Made by a program: the position numbers and the translations under genes
Assembly: GCF_041679265.1 (NCBI RefSeq)
Contig: NZ_JBGFSM010000006.1
Coordinates: forward strand, 186,001 to 250,000
Direction of reading: 5' to 3'
Source: Autumnicola sp041679265
Lineage (GTDB): Bacteria; Bacteroidota; Bacteroidia; Flavobacteriales; Flavobacteriaceae
Length of the DNA stretch: 64,000 nt
The notes under the pieces: generated by a model
What the model was told of the DNA's origin: nothing
Seen by the model: only the letters and a program-made list of their open reading frames with translations
Database searches by the model: none
Shown: piece after piece, positions 1 to 7,645 of the stretch
How positions within the stretch are numbered: position 1 is the stretch's first letter
Layout of the letters: the number at the start of each line of letters is the position of its first letter

Positions 1-330
1 GGTTACTTCAATTCCGCTGTTATGAATTGAACGGATAGCAGATTCTCTGCCGTTTCCAGGTCCTTTCACATATACTTTTACTTTACGTAAACCAGCCTCG
101 TGAGCCACTTTAGAAGCATCTTCTGCCGCTAATTGTGCTGCGTAAGGAGTATTTTTTTTAGAACCCCTGAAGCCCATTTTTCCAGCTGAAGACCAGGACA
201 CCACATCTCCTTTTTTATTTGTTAAAGAAATGATGATGTTATTGAAAGAAGCAGTAACATGAGCCTCTCCATTAGCCTCAACGTTAACTTTACGTTTCTT
301 CTGAACAGTTTTTTTAGTTGCCTTTGCCAT
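1..330 (-). CDS. rpsK: 30S ribosomal protein S11 (3' end cut by window)
   Basis: S11 forms part of the platform of the small subunit, next to the mRNA exit region. The visible 110 residues begin MAKATKK and include the family segments SFNNIIISLTN, SSAGKMGFRGSKK and GPGNGRESAIRSI. The C-terminus lies beyond position 1. The start ATG at 330 lies 8 bp after the rpsM stop, so the two are co-transcribed in the alpha part of the operon. S4, RpoA and L17 would be expected next, outside the window. Confidence 0.97.
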   Translation of the reverse strand, partial: MAKATKKTVQKKRKVNVEANGEAHVTASFNNIIISLTNKKGDVVSWSSAGKMGFRGSKKNTPYAAQLAAEDASKVAHEAGLRKVKVYVKGPGNGRESAIRSIHNSGIEVT

Positions 331-338
331 ATTACTTA

Positions 339-713
339 CTATTTAGTTGCTTTTTTCTTATTAGCAACTGTTTTTCTTCTACCTTTTCTGGTTCTTGAGT
401 TGTTTTTGGTTCTTTGACCTCTTAAAGGCAAACCAGATCTATGCCTGATGCCTCTGTAACATCCAATATCCATTAGACGTTTGATACTCAATTGAACCTC
501 AGTACGTAATTCTCCTTCGATTGTATAATTACCTACAGCTTCACGAATACGGCCAATTTCATCATCGTCCCAATCGGAAACCTTTTTACTCTCATCTACT
601 TTGGCGTCTTTCAGGATGCTTTGAGCCCTGCTTTTGCCAATTCCGAAGATATAGGTCAATGCTATAACTCCTCGCTTTTGTTTAGGTATATCAACCCCTG
701 CAATTCTTGCCAT
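339..713 (-). CDS. rpsM: 30S ribosomal protein S13
   Basis: S13 sits in the head of the 30S subunit and forms intersubunit bridges with the 50S. The 124-residue length is normal. The N-terminus ARIAGVDIPKQKRGVIALTYI, the helix-two-turn-helix region and the C-terminal GLPLRGQRTKNNSRTRKG tail that reaches the P site are all present. It follows rpmJ by 2 bp and precedes rpsK by 8 bp. Confidence 0.98.
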   Translation of the reverse strand: MARIAGVDIPKQKRGVIALTYIFGIGKSRAQSILKDAKVDESKKVSDWDDDEIGRIREAVGNYTIEGELRTEVQLSIKRLMDIGCYRGIRHRSGLPLRGQRTKNNSRTRKGRRKTVANKKKATK

Positions 714-715
714 AA

Positions 716-832
716 TTAGCCTTGTCTTTGTTTAAATCTAGGATTCTTTTTGTTAATTACGTAAAGGCGCCCTTTTCTGCGTACAATCTTGCAGTCGGCA
801 CTTCTCTTTTTTATTGATGCTCTAACTTTCAT
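716..832 (-). CDS. rpmJ: 50S ribosomal protein L36, zinc-less form
   Basis: This 38-residue gene runs from ATG at 832 to TAA at 716-718 and encodes MKVRASIKKRSADCKIV followed by RRKGRLYVINKKNPRFKQRQG. Zinc-binding L36 proteins carry three cysteines and a histidine; here only Cys14 remains, so this is the zinc-independent (C-) form. The classic order infA-rpmJ-rpsM-rpsK is kept. Confidence 0.96.
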   Translation of the reverse strand: MKVRASIKKRSADCKIVRRKGRLYVINKKNPRFKQRQG

Positions 833-914
833 CTCTTCAGTTTTTTATGTTTACCGGACATAAAATCGAAACTCTATATCCAATATGTTCGGCTACATAA
901 TTTTTTTCAGGTTG

Positions 915-946
915 CAAAAGTACTGAAAATTTATTAAATAGCTAAA
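915..946 (-). promoter_or_regulatory. Candidate promoter before rpmJ-rpsM-rpsK
   Basis: On the minus strand, TACTTTTG (922-915) matches the Bacteroidota -7 consensus TAnnTTTG. A weak -33-like TTTAG lies 19 bp upstream (946-942). It sits in the 124-bp infA-rpmJ spacer and could give the alpha genes their own transcript. The -33 element is poor, so this is tentative. Confidence 0.35.
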
Positions 947-956
947 AAATTTGAGT

Positions 957-1172
957 TTAGTATCTGTAGGTTATTCGAGCCTTAGTTAAATCATAAGGGC
1001 TCATTTCCAGTTTTACCTTATCTCCGGGCAGTAATTTAATGTAATGCATACGCATTTTCCCAGAGATATGTGCAGTCACCACGTGACCATTTTCTAATTC
1101 TACCCGGAACATCGCATTGGATAATGCTTCAATTATAGTTCCATCCTGTTCAATTGCCGGTTGTTTTGCCAT
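957..1172 (-). CDS. infA: Translation initiation factor IF-1
   Basis: IF-1 is a single OB-fold protein that binds the 30S A site during initiation. The 71 residues include AIEQDGTIIEALSNAMFRVEL and the family block ISGKMRMHYIKLLPGDKV, ending KARITYRY. It lies between secY and rpmJ, as in most bacteria that carry infA in the spc operon. The 106-bp spacer to secY contains two heptamer arrays. Confidence 0.98.
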   Translation of the reverse strand: MAKQPAIEQDGTIIEALSNAMFRVELENGHVVTAHISGKMRMHYIKLLPGDKVKLEMSPYDLTKARITYRY

Positions 1173-1181
1173 ATTTGGTTT

Positions 1182-1209
1182 CTAGTTTATAGTTGTTAGT
1201 TCGTAGTTT
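1182..1209. repeat. Heptamer array, four 7-bp units
   Basis: Units on the plus strand are CTAGTTT, ATAGTTG, TTAGTTC and GTAGTTT. They share a central TAGTT and are exactly in phase. The array lies just upstream of the infA start. A second array with near-complementary units (1250-1277) lies 40 bp away, so the pair could also fold as an imperfect long hairpin. Confidence 0.6.
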
Positions 1210-1249
1210 TAGATCTTCATTATCCGCATCACATCAAATGCACTTCTAA

Positions 1250-1277
1250 TGACTAAATACTAACTACTACTCTCTAA
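1250..1277. repeat. Heptamer array abutting the secY stop codon
   Basis: Plus-strand units are TGACTAA, ATACTAA, CTACTAC and TCTCTAA, in phase with a 7-bp period. The secY stop codon is at 1279-1281, so the array begins 1 bp after the end of that gene on the minus strand. Confidence 0.55.
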
Positions 1278-1278
1278 T

Positions 1279-2616
1279 TTAAGCTACTGCTTTTCTGTTT
1301 TTACCCGATTTCATCAATCCGTCATAATGCCTGTTAAGCAAATATGAGTTCACCTGTTGCATAGTATCTATTGCAACGCCAACCATAATTAAAAGCGAGG
1401 TACCTCCAAAAAACAATGCCCATCCCTGTTGCACACCCAACAGAGAAACCACAATTGCCGGGAATACGGCAATTAGTGCCAGAAATATGGATCCAGGTAA
1501 TGTAATTTGAGACATCACTCTATCAAGGAATTCAGACGTTTCGGTACCTGGACGAATACCAGGAATAAAACCTCCGCTCCTTTTTAGATCATCAGCCATT
1601 TTATTGGTAGGTACTGTAATTGCCGTATAGAAATAGGTAAAAACAATAATCAATAACGCGAATACAAGATTATACCAGAACCCAAAAATATCACTAAAGG
1701 CGGTTGCTATTCCCTGGGCGGTATCCGAATCTGAAAGACCTACCACGGCCATAGGAATAAACATAATAGCCTGGGCAAAAATAATGGGCATTACCCCAGA
1801 AGCATTTAGCTTAAGGGGAATGTATTGCCGAGAACCAAATACATTTTTCTCGTATCCTCCAGAGGCACTTCTCCTTGCATATTGCACGGGAATTTGTCTT
1901 ACAGCCATTACCAGCATCACTGCCGCCATAATTATCGCGAACCAAATCACAAGTTCAATAAGGATCATGATAAGCCCCCCATTAGACTCAAATACTCTGG
2001 AAGCGAATTCCTGTACAAAGGCCAAAGGCAGTCTTGCAATAATTCCCACCATAATCAATAATGAAATACCATTTCCAATACCTTTATCTGTAATTTTCTC
2101 CCCCAGCCACATCGCAAAAATGGTACCTGTGGTTAGAATAATCACAGATGAAGCCACAAACGTTATTGTATCTCCTAAAAGGAAAGCCCCCTGAGGCAGT
2201 GTAGCAAAAAGGTTATAGATATATCCAGGCCCCTGGACCAAAGTAATGGCAATGGTTAACCAGCGGGTTATTTGATTTATCTTCCTTCTACCACTTTCCC
2301 CTTCTTTTTGCAGTTTCTGAAGATAAGGAATAGCGATCCCCATCAATTGCACTACAATAGAAGCCGAAATGTAAGGCATAATCCCCAGTGCGAAAACAGA
2401 AGCGTTGGAAAAGGCTCCTCCCGTAAACGCATTAAGAAGCCCTAATAACCCACTATCTGTTTGACTTGCAAGATTAGACAACTGAGCTGCGTCTATTCCG
2501 GGAAGTACAATTTGTGCTCCAAAACGATATACAAGGAGTAAACCGAGGGTTACTAAAATCCTACTTTTTAGCTCCTCGATTTTCCAGATATTCTTTATAG
2601 TATTGATGAATTTCAT
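1279..2616 (-). CDS. secY: Preprotein translocase subunit SecY
   Basis: SecY is the channel-forming subunit of the Sec translocon in the inner membrane. The 445-residue protein has ten predicted membrane helices. It shows the N-terminal block ILVTLGLLLVYRFGAQIVLPGI, the plug-region segment GLLGLLNAFTGGAFSNASVFALGIMPYISAS (split here only for description), and the cytoplasmic loop GGFIPGIRPG. Length and position after rplO are canonical. The start is 11 bp after the rplO stop. Confidence 0.98.
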   Translation of the reverse strand: MKFINTIKNIWKIEELKSRILVTLGLLLVYRFGAQIVLPGIDAAQLSNLASQTDSGLLGLLNAFTGGAFSNASVFALGIMPYISASIVVQLMGIAIPYLQKLQKEGESGRRKINQITRWLTIAITLVQGPGYIYNLFATLPQGAFLLGDTITFVASSVIILTTGTIFAMWLGEKITDKGIGNGISLLIMVGIIARLPLAFVQEFASRVFESNGGLIMILIELVIWFAIIMAAVMLVMAVRQIPVQYARRSASGGYEKNVFGSRQYIPLKLNASGVMPIIFAQAIMFIPMAVVGLSDSDTAQGIATAFSDIFGFWYNLVFALLIIVFTYFYTAITVPTNKMADDLKRSGGFIPGIRPGTETSEFLDRVMSQITLPGSIFLALIAVFPAIVVSLLGVQQGWALFFGGTSLLIMVGVAIDTMQQVNSYLLNRHYDGLMKSGKNRKAVA

Positions 2617-2627
2617 TTGATTATCTA

Positions 2628-3080
2628 TTATAAAGTAACAACTTCACCTCCGGCAGCTTCTATAGCTTCTTTTGCTGAGGCCGTAAATTTATGAACAGAT
2701 ATCTTCAACTTTGCCTTTAATTCACCTCTACCCAATATCTTAACAAGCTCGTTCTTTCCAGCAAGACCATTTTCCACAAGTACATCCATATCTACAGTAT
2801 CCTTAATCTTACCTTCATCTACAAGAGACTGAAGAGTGTCAAGGTTAATTCCCTGGTATACTTTGCGATTTCTGTTATTAAATCCAAATTTAGGAACACG
2901 TCGCTGAAGCGGCATTTGACCACCTTCAAATCCTATTTTTTTAGAGTAACCCGAACGGGACTTGGCTCCCTTATGGCCTCTGGTAGAGGTACCACCTTTT
3001 CCAGAACCTTCTCCACGGCCTACACGCTTACTGTTACTTTTAACTGAACCTTCTGCAGGTCTTAAGTTACTTAAATCCAT
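2628..3080 (-). CDS. rplO: 50S ribosomal protein L15
   Basis: L15 is a late-assembly protein of the large subunit. The N-terminal half is the expected basic, glycine-rich extension (RVGRGEGSGKGGTSTRGHKG), and the C-terminal half has the globular L15/L18e fold ending ASAKEAIEAAGGEVVTL. The length of 150 residues is normal. It lies 8 bp after rpmD and 11 bp before secY. Confidence 0.97.
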   Translation of the reverse strand: MDLSNLRPAEGSVKSNSKRVGRGEGSGKGGTSTRGHKGAKSRSGYSKKIGFEGGQMPLQRRVPKFGFNNRNRKVYQGINLDTLQSLVDEGKIKDTVDMDVLVENGLAGKNELVKILGRGELKAKLKISVHKFTASAKEAIEAAGGEVVTL

Positions 3081-3088
3081 GTGTATTA

Positions 3089-3271
3089 TTATTTTGTTTC
3101 TTCTACAGAAACTAAATGTTTAACTTTATTTATCATACCAAGGATGTTTGGCGTGTTCTGGTGCTCTACCGTTTGACCCATCTTCTTAAGTCCTAAAGAC
3201 TCAAGAACAAGTTTTTGGTTTTTAGTACGGTTAATAGCACTTTTTACTTTTGTAACTTTAATCTTTCCCAT
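3089..3271 (-). CDS. rpmD: 50S ribosomal protein L30
   Basis: This is the short bacterial L30 of 60 residues, with the family pattern KVTKVKSAINRTKNQKLVLE and LGLKKMGQTVEHQNTP. It binds 23S rRNA near the central protuberance. It sits between rpsE and rplO with spacers of 13 and 8 bp. Confidence 0.95.
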   Translation of the reverse strand: MGKIKVTKVKSAINRTKNQKLVLESLGLKKMGQTVEHQNTPNILGMINKVKHLVSVEETK

Positions 3272-3284
3272 CTCTGTCCTTGAT

Positions 3285-3809
3285 TTATCCTTTAAAAACT
3301 TTATCTAAGGAAATTCCTCTTTGCTTGGCAACGGTCTCCGCACTACGCAGTTGCAATAAAGCATCAAATGTTGCCTTAACCACGTTATGAGGGTTGGAAG
3401 ATCCCTGGTTCTTAGAAAGCACATCATGTACTCCCACAGATTCCAATACGGCACGAATTGCACCACCGGCTATAATACCGGTACCGGTAGCAGCAGGAAG
3501 CAACAACACACGAGCCCCACCATATTTTCCTTTTTGCTCATGAGGCAGAGTACCTTTATTTAAAGGGATACGTACCAAATTCTTTTTAGCATCTTCCACG
3601 GCTTTGGATATAGCATCTGCAACTTCCTTAGATTTACCCAAACCTTGTCCCACAACACCATTTTCATCTCCAACTACCACAATAGCAGAGAAACCAAATG
3701 CTCTACCACCTTTTGTTACCTTTGTAACACGTTGCACTCCAACAAGACGATCTTTAAGTTCGAGGCCTCCTGGCTTTACGTGTTCTACGTTTTTATAATC
3801 TTGATACAT
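3285..3809 (-). CDS. rpsE: 30S ribosomal protein S5
   Basis: S5 helps form the mRNA entry channel and affects decoding accuracy. The 174 residues contain the dsRNA-binding-like N-domain (RLVGVQRVTKVTKGGRAFGF, a conserved loop) and the C-domain with GTGIIAGGAIRAVLESVGV. The start MYQDYKN is 6 bp after the rplR stop, and no better internal start is needed. Confidence 0.97.
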   Translation of the reverse strand: MYQDYKNVEHVKPGGLELKDRLVGVQRVTKVTKGGRAFGFSAIVVVGDENGVVGQGLGKSKEVADAISKAVEDAKKNLVRIPLNKGTLPHEQKGKYGGARVLLLPAATGTGIIAGGAIRAVLESVGVHDVLSKNQGSSNPHNVVKATFDALLQLRSAETVAKQRGISLDKVFKG

Positions 3810-3815
3810 AATTTC

Positions 3816-4172
3816 TTAGAATTTTAGTCCTCCTTCACGAGCACCTTCTGCCAATGATTTAACTCTACCGTGATATAAATATCCACCTCTATCAAAAGAA
3901 ATGGTTTCTATCCCGGCCTGCTTAGCTTTCTCTGCAATGGTTTTGCCTACCAAAGTAGCCTGTTCCATCTTGCTGTTAGCCGCATCTGAGATTTCCTTAT
4001 CTCTGGAAGAAGCTGCTGCCAGAGTTTTACCGGCTACGTCATCTATAATTTGAGCATAAATTTCCTTATTGCTCCTAAAAACAGATAATCTGGGACGGCT
4101 TTCAGTTCCGCTGATATCCCTGCGGATACGCTTCTTTATTTTTTGTCTTCTCTTTTCTTTTGAAAATGCCAT
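3816..4172 (-). CDS. rplR: 50S ribosomal protein L18
   Basis: L18 binds 5S rRNA in the central protuberance. The 118 residues carry the basic N-terminal tail (KEKRRQKIKKRIRRDISG), the core RPRLSVFRSNKEIYAQIIDD, and the C-terminal FDRGGYLYHGRVKSLAEGAREGG split across the usual motif. It lies between rplF and rpsE with spacers of 12 and 6 bp. Confidence 0.97.
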   Translation of the reverse strand: MAFSKEKRRQKIKKRIRRDISGTESRPRLSVFRSNKEIYAQIIDDVAGKTLAAASSRDKEISDAANSKMEQATLVGKTIAEKAKQAGIETISFDRGGYLYHGRVKSLAEGAREGGLKF

Positions 4173-4184
4173 ATCTAAACTTTA

Positions 4185-4727
4185 TTAAGCTGATTTACCT
4201 GCTTTTCTTCTTAATTGCTCTCCAACAAACTTGATTCCCTTACCTTTATATGGTTCTGGACTTCTGAAGGAACGGATTTTTGCTGCTACCTGCCCAACCA
4301 ATTGCTTATCATAAGAGGTTAGTTTTACCACAGGATTTTTCCCTTTCTCAGAAACTGTTTCCACTTTAATTTCAGGCGCCAAATCTAGCACAATATTATG
4401 GGAATACCCAACGGCCAAATCCAATTTCTGCCCCTGGTTAGATGCTCTGTAACCAACACCTACAAGTTCCAGTTGTTTAGTATATCCTTCAGTGACACCG
4501 GTAATCATATTGTTTACCAAAGCACGGTATAACCCGTGTTTTGCTTTCTGGTCACTCTTTTCAGAAGAACGTTCAAAATAAATGATTCCATCTTCAATCT
4601 TGAAATCGATATCATTTATTTCCTGCTTAAGTTCCCCTAATTTTCCTTTTACCGTGATTACATTTCCCTCGGCTTTTACATCAACACCTTCTGGAATTGT
4701 AATTGGGCTTTTACCTATTCTTGACAT
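4185..4727 (-). CDS. rplF: 50S ribosomal protein L6
   Basis: L6 lies near the sarcin-ricin loop and the factor-binding site. The 180-residue protein begins MSRIGKSPITIPEGV and ends with the signature PEPYKGKGIKFVGEQLRRKAGK. The two tandem L6 domains occupy about residues 1-80 and 85-180. Order rpsH-rplF-rplR is canonical. Confidence 0.97.
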   Translation of the reverse strand: MSRIGKSPITIPEGVDVKAEGNVITVKGKLGELKQEINDIDFKIEDGIIYFERSSEKSDQKAKHGLYRALVNNMITGVTEGYTKQLELVGVGYRASNQGQKLDLAVGYSHNIVLDLAPEIKVETVSEKGKNPVVKLTSYDKQLVGQVAAKIRSFRSPEPYKGKGIKFVGEQLRRKAGKSA

Positions 4728-4747
4728 TGTTTAAGTCTTTTTAAGTA

Positions 4748-5146
4748 TTAGTAAACGTAACACAATACTTCACCACCAACTTTTTCAGCCTGCGCCTGCT
4801 TTCCTGTCATCACTCCATGAGAAGTAGACACGATTGCAATTCCCAAACCATTAAGAATTCTTGGTAATTCGGTGGCACCGGCATACTTACGTAAACCAGG
4901 TCTACTTATTCTTTGTATATCTTTAATTACGGAGTCTTTAGTAGTTTTATCATACTTAAGCGCAATTTTGATAGTTCCCTGAGCGGTACTGTCATCAAAT
5001 TTGTAACTAAGGATATATCCCTGATCAAATAATATTTTTGTAATCTCCTTCTTAAGATTAGAAGCCGGGATCTCAACCACCCTGTGGTTAGCCGCTACAG
5101 CATTTCTAATCCTTGTAAGGTAATCTGCAATTGGATCTGTATTCAT
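4748..5146 (-). CDS. rpsH: 30S ribosomal protein S8
   Basis: S8 is a primary binder of central-domain 16S rRNA and, in E. coli, the translational repressor of the spc operon. Here 132 residues start MNTDPIADYLTRIRNA and end with the signature VSTSHGVMTGKQAQAEKVGG and EVLCYVY. Whether the repressor role holds in this phylum cannot be seen from the sequence. Confidence 0.97.
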   Translation of the reverse strand: MNTDPIADYLTRIRNAVAANHRVVEIPASNLKKEITKILFDQGYILSYKFDDSTAQGTIKIALKYDKTTKDSVIKDIQRISRPGLRKYAGATELPRILNGLGIAIVSTSHGVMTGKQAQAEKVGGEVLCYVY

Positions 5147-5205
5147 TTCTATTTATTTGCGGAAGTGGTTTTCAATTTATTTGAACCTTCCTCCAGTTTA
5201 TATTT

Positions 5206-5475
5206 TTACCAACTGGCTTTTCTAACGCCCGGGATTAATCCATTATTAGCCATTTCCCTGAACATTACGCGGGAAAGACCAAATTGTCTCATATATCCTT
5301 TAGGCCTACCAGTTAGCTTACATCTGTTATGCAAACGTACAGGTGAAGAGTTTTTTGGTAATTTTTGAAGTGCTTCCCAGTCTCCTGCTTCTTTAAGAGC
5401 AGCACGCTTTTCAGCATACTTCTTTACCAGTTTTTGTCTCTTTACCTCACGGGCTTTCATTGATTCTTTAGCCAT
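5206..5475 (-). CDS. rpsN: 30S ribosomal protein S14, zinc-independent type
   Basis: S14 is a head protein of the small subunit. At 89 residues it is the long type without the CxxC zinc motifs: MAKESMKAREVKRQKLVKKY, then RLHNRCKLTGRPKGYMRQF. Only one cysteine is present in the region where the short zinc form has four. It lies 2 bp after rplE and 59 bp before rpsH, one of the larger gaps in this part of the operon. Confidence 0.97.
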   Translation of the reverse strand: MAKESMKAREVKRQKLVKKYAEKRAALKEAGDWEALQKLPKNSSPVRLHNRCKLTGRPKGYMRQFGLSRVMFREMANNGLIPGVRKASW

Positions 5476-5477
5476 AA

Positions 5478-6029
5478 TTAACTCTTTTTAAATGGTAATC
5501 CTAGTTCGGTTAATAATGATTTTGCTTCTTTATCTGTAGCTGCAGTGGTAACAAAAGTGATATCCATCCCGGCAATCCTGTTTACCGCATCAATATCTAT
5601 CTCAGGAAATATGATTTGTTCAGTAATCCCAAGGTTGTAATTACCTCTACCATCAAAACCGTTCGCCTTAATACCATTAAAATCACGTACACGAGGTAGT
5701 GCTGTGGTAATAAGCCTGTCCAGGAATTCATACATTTTATATCCACGTAAAGTAACTTTAGCGCCAATTGGCATTCCTTTACGTAATTTAAATGAAGCAA
5801 CATCCTTTTTTGAAATGGTAGAAACAGCTTTTTGACCGCTAATTGCCGTTAATTCATCCACAGCATGGTCAATAAGTTTTTTATCTGCTACAGCTCCACC
5901 AACTCCACGGCTTATAACGATCTTCTCAAGCTTTGGCACTTCCATTACATTGGAATAGCTGAATTCTTCTGTAAGAGCAGACTTTACTCTGTCATTATAC
6001 TCTTGTCTAAGTCTTGGTACGTATGCCAT
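5478..6029 (-). CDS. rplE: 50S ribosomal protein L5
   Basis: L5 binds 5S rRNA and contacts the P-site tRNA. The 183 residues include VPKLEKIVISRGVGGAVADK, AVSTISKKDVASFKLRKGMP and the C-terminal GMDITFVTTAATDKEAKSLL. Length is normal. It is separated by 2 bp from both rplX and rpsN, so the three are tightly coupled. Confidence 0.97.
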   Translation of the reverse strand: MAYVPRLRQEYNDRVKSALTEEFSYSNVMEVPKLEKIVISRGVGGAVADKKLIDHAVDELTAISGQKAVSTISKKDVASFKLRKGMPIGAKVTLRGYKMYEFLDRLITTALPRVRDFNGIKANGFDGRGNYNLGITEQIIFPEIDIDAVNRIAGMDITFVTTAATDKEAKSLLTELGLPFKKS

Positions 6030-6031
6030 AA

Positions 6032-6343
6032 CTATATTACTTCATTAGATTTTTTGGAAAATCTTACTTTTTTTCCATCCTCCATTCGGTATCCAACCCT
6101 GGTAGTCTTACCATTTTTATCGATAAGAGAAAGGTTTGAAATATGAATAGGAGCTTCTTTCTTTTTAATACCGCCTTGTGGATTGGCGGCGCTGGGTTTC
6201 TCATGCTTAGAGATCTCATTTACACCTTCCACAATAGCTTTATTTTTGTCAAGGAGTACTTTCTGTACTTTACCTTCCTGTCCTTTATGCTCTCCGGCAA
6301 TAACGCGAACGGTATCTCCTGATTTAATTTTAAGCTTTGTCAT
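6032..6343 (-). CDS. rplX: 50S ribosomal protein L24
   Basis: L24 initiates large-subunit assembly and sits near the exit tunnel. The 103 residues contain the KOW motif (SGDTVRVIAGEHKGQEGKVQ) and end RVGYRMEDGKKVRFSKKSNE. It lies 12 bp after rplN. Confidence 0.97.
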   Translation of the reverse strand: MTKLKIKSGDTVRVIAGEHKGQEGKVQKVLLDKNKAIVEGVNEISKHEKPSAANPQGGIKKKEAPIHISNLSLIDKNGKTTRVGYRMEDGKKVRFSKKSNEVI

Positions 6344-6355
6344 TTTGTTAATGTA

Positions 6356-6724
6356 TTAAAGCACTTCTGGTGCCAATGATACAATTTTCATGAATTGCTT
6401 ATCACGAAGTTCTCTCGCTACCGGTCCAAAAACACGTGTTCCACGCATTTCTCCGGTGGGGTTTAAAAGAACACAGGCATTATCATCAAAACGGATATAA
6501 GATCCGTCAGGCCTGCGTACTTCTTTCCTGGTACGCACAACAACTGCTGTTGAAACCGCACCCTTCTTAATGTTTCCGTTAGGTGTAGCTTCTTTAACGC
6601 TGACAACTATTTTGTCTCCAACAGAAGCGTATCTTTTCTTTGTACCTCCTAATACACGAATTGCTAAAACTTCTTTAGCGCCGGTATTATCTGCTACTTT
6701 TAGTCTGGACTCTTGTTGTACCAT
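6356..6724 (-). CDS. rplN: 50S ribosomal protein L14
   Basis: L14 contacts helix 44 of 16S rRNA in an intersubunit bridge. The 122 residues begin MVQQESRLKVADNTGAKE and include VVVRTRKEVRRPDGSYIRFD and RGTRVFGPVARELRD, all diagnostic. Spacer to rpsQ is 3 bp. Confidence 0.98.
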   Translation of the reverse strand: MVQQESRLKVADNTGAKEVLAIRVLGGTKKRYASVGDKIVVSVKEATPNGNIKKGAVSTAVVVRTRKEVRRPDGSYIRFDDNACVLLNPTGEMRGTRVFGPVARELRDKQFMKIVSLAPEVL

Positions 6725-6727
6725 GGT

Positions 6728-6985
6728 TTACTTCGCTCTTTCAATTATTTCTACTAATCTCCAACATTTAGATTTACTTAAAGGACGTGTTTCCATAATC
6801 CTTACTGTATCTCCCTCGTTGCAGTCGTTTGTCTCGTCGTGTGCTACATATTTCTTAGTTTTTAATACAAACTTTCCATACATAGGGTGTTTTACTTTCT
6901 TAACTTCAGAAACCACTATAGATTTCTGCATTTTATTACTGGTAACTACACCTATACGCTCTTTTCTTAAATTTCTTTTTTCCAT
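6728..6985 (-). CDS. rpsQ: 30S ribosomal protein S17
   Basis: S17 is an early-assembly OB-fold protein of the 30S body. The 85 residues include RIGVVTSNKMQKSIVV, KKYVAHDETNDCNEGD and RIMETRPLSKSKCWRLVEI. It stands between rpmC and rplN with spacers of 18 and 3 bp. Confidence 0.97.
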   Translation of the reverse strand: MEKRNLRKERIGVVTSNKMQKSIVVSEVKKVKHPMYGKFVLKTKKYVAHDETNDCNEGDTVRIMETRPLSKSKCWRLVEIIERAK

Positions 6986-7003
6986 CTTTCAGCAGAATAA
7001 CAA

Positions 7004-7195
7004 TTATTGTTGTTCTCTTTTAGTTAACTCTGTAGCAAGTCTCGCTATATCTCTTCGCACAGTTCTTAGCTGTATCGGGTTTTCTAATGGCGAAACTGCG
7101 TGAGCCATTTTTAAATCTGAATATGCCTTTCTAGATTTTCCAAGCTCTTCCTGTAATTCTGCCACAGACAGTTCTTTTACTTCTGATTGTTTCAT
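7004..7195 (-). CDS. rpmC: 50S ribosomal protein L29
   Basis: L29 lies at the polypeptide exit tunnel, where it helps dock trigger factor and SRP. The 63-residue protein is the expected long helical hairpin, with ELRTVRRDIAR-type signature appearing as IQLRTVRRDIARLATEL. It starts 11 bp after rplP. Confidence 0.96.
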   Translation of the reverse strand: MKQSEVKELSVAELQEELGKSRKAYSDLKMAHAVSPLENPIQLRTVRRDIARLATELTKREQQ

Positions 7196-7206
7196 AAAAT
7201 TATATA

Positions 7207-7626
7207 TTAAGCCTGATAATCTCTAGCTACAACAAATTTGGTTCTAACAGGAAGTTTTTGTGCGGCCAGGCGTAGAGCCTCTTTAGCCACATCCATTGGC
7301 ACACCGCCAATTTCAAACATTATTCTTCCTGGTTTTACAACAGCTGCCCAATATTCAACGGCACCTTTACCTTTACCCATACGTACTTCCAGAGGCTTCT
7401 TAGTAATTGGTTTATCTGGAAATATTTTAATCCAGATGGACCCTTCTCTTTTCATAAAACGGGTAGCAGCAATACGTGCAGCCTCTATTTGGCGCGAGGT
7501 AATGAAACTGGAATCAAGAGACTTGATACCGAAAGTTCCATTAGAAAGTCTATGCCCTCTCCCGGCATTTCCTTTCATGCGGCCCTTTTGTTGCTTACGA
7601 TATTTTGTTCTTTTAGGTTGTAACAT
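7207..7626 (-). CDS. rplP: 50S ribosomal protein L16
   Basis: L16 organises the A-site region of the peptidyl transferase centre. The 139 residues start MLQPKRTKYRKQQKGRMKG and include the signatures RMGKGKGAVEYWAAVVKPG and PVRTKFVVARDYQ. It starts 19 bp after the rpsC stop. Confidence 0.98.
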   Translation of the reverse strand: MLQPKRTKYRKQQKGRMKGNAGRGHRLSNGTFGIKSLDSSFITSRQIEAARIAATRFMKREGSIWIKIFPDKPITKKPLEVRMGKGKGAVEYWAAVVKPGRIMFEIGGVPMDVAKEALRLAAQKLPVRTKFVVARDYQA

Positions 7627-7645
7627 TTTTCTTTACTTTAAAAAA

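Noticed and set aside
1784..2194. 136-codon plus-strand ORF opposite secY
   Set aside because: It lies completely antisense to a highly conserved gene and has no family-like sequence; it is a frame shadow.
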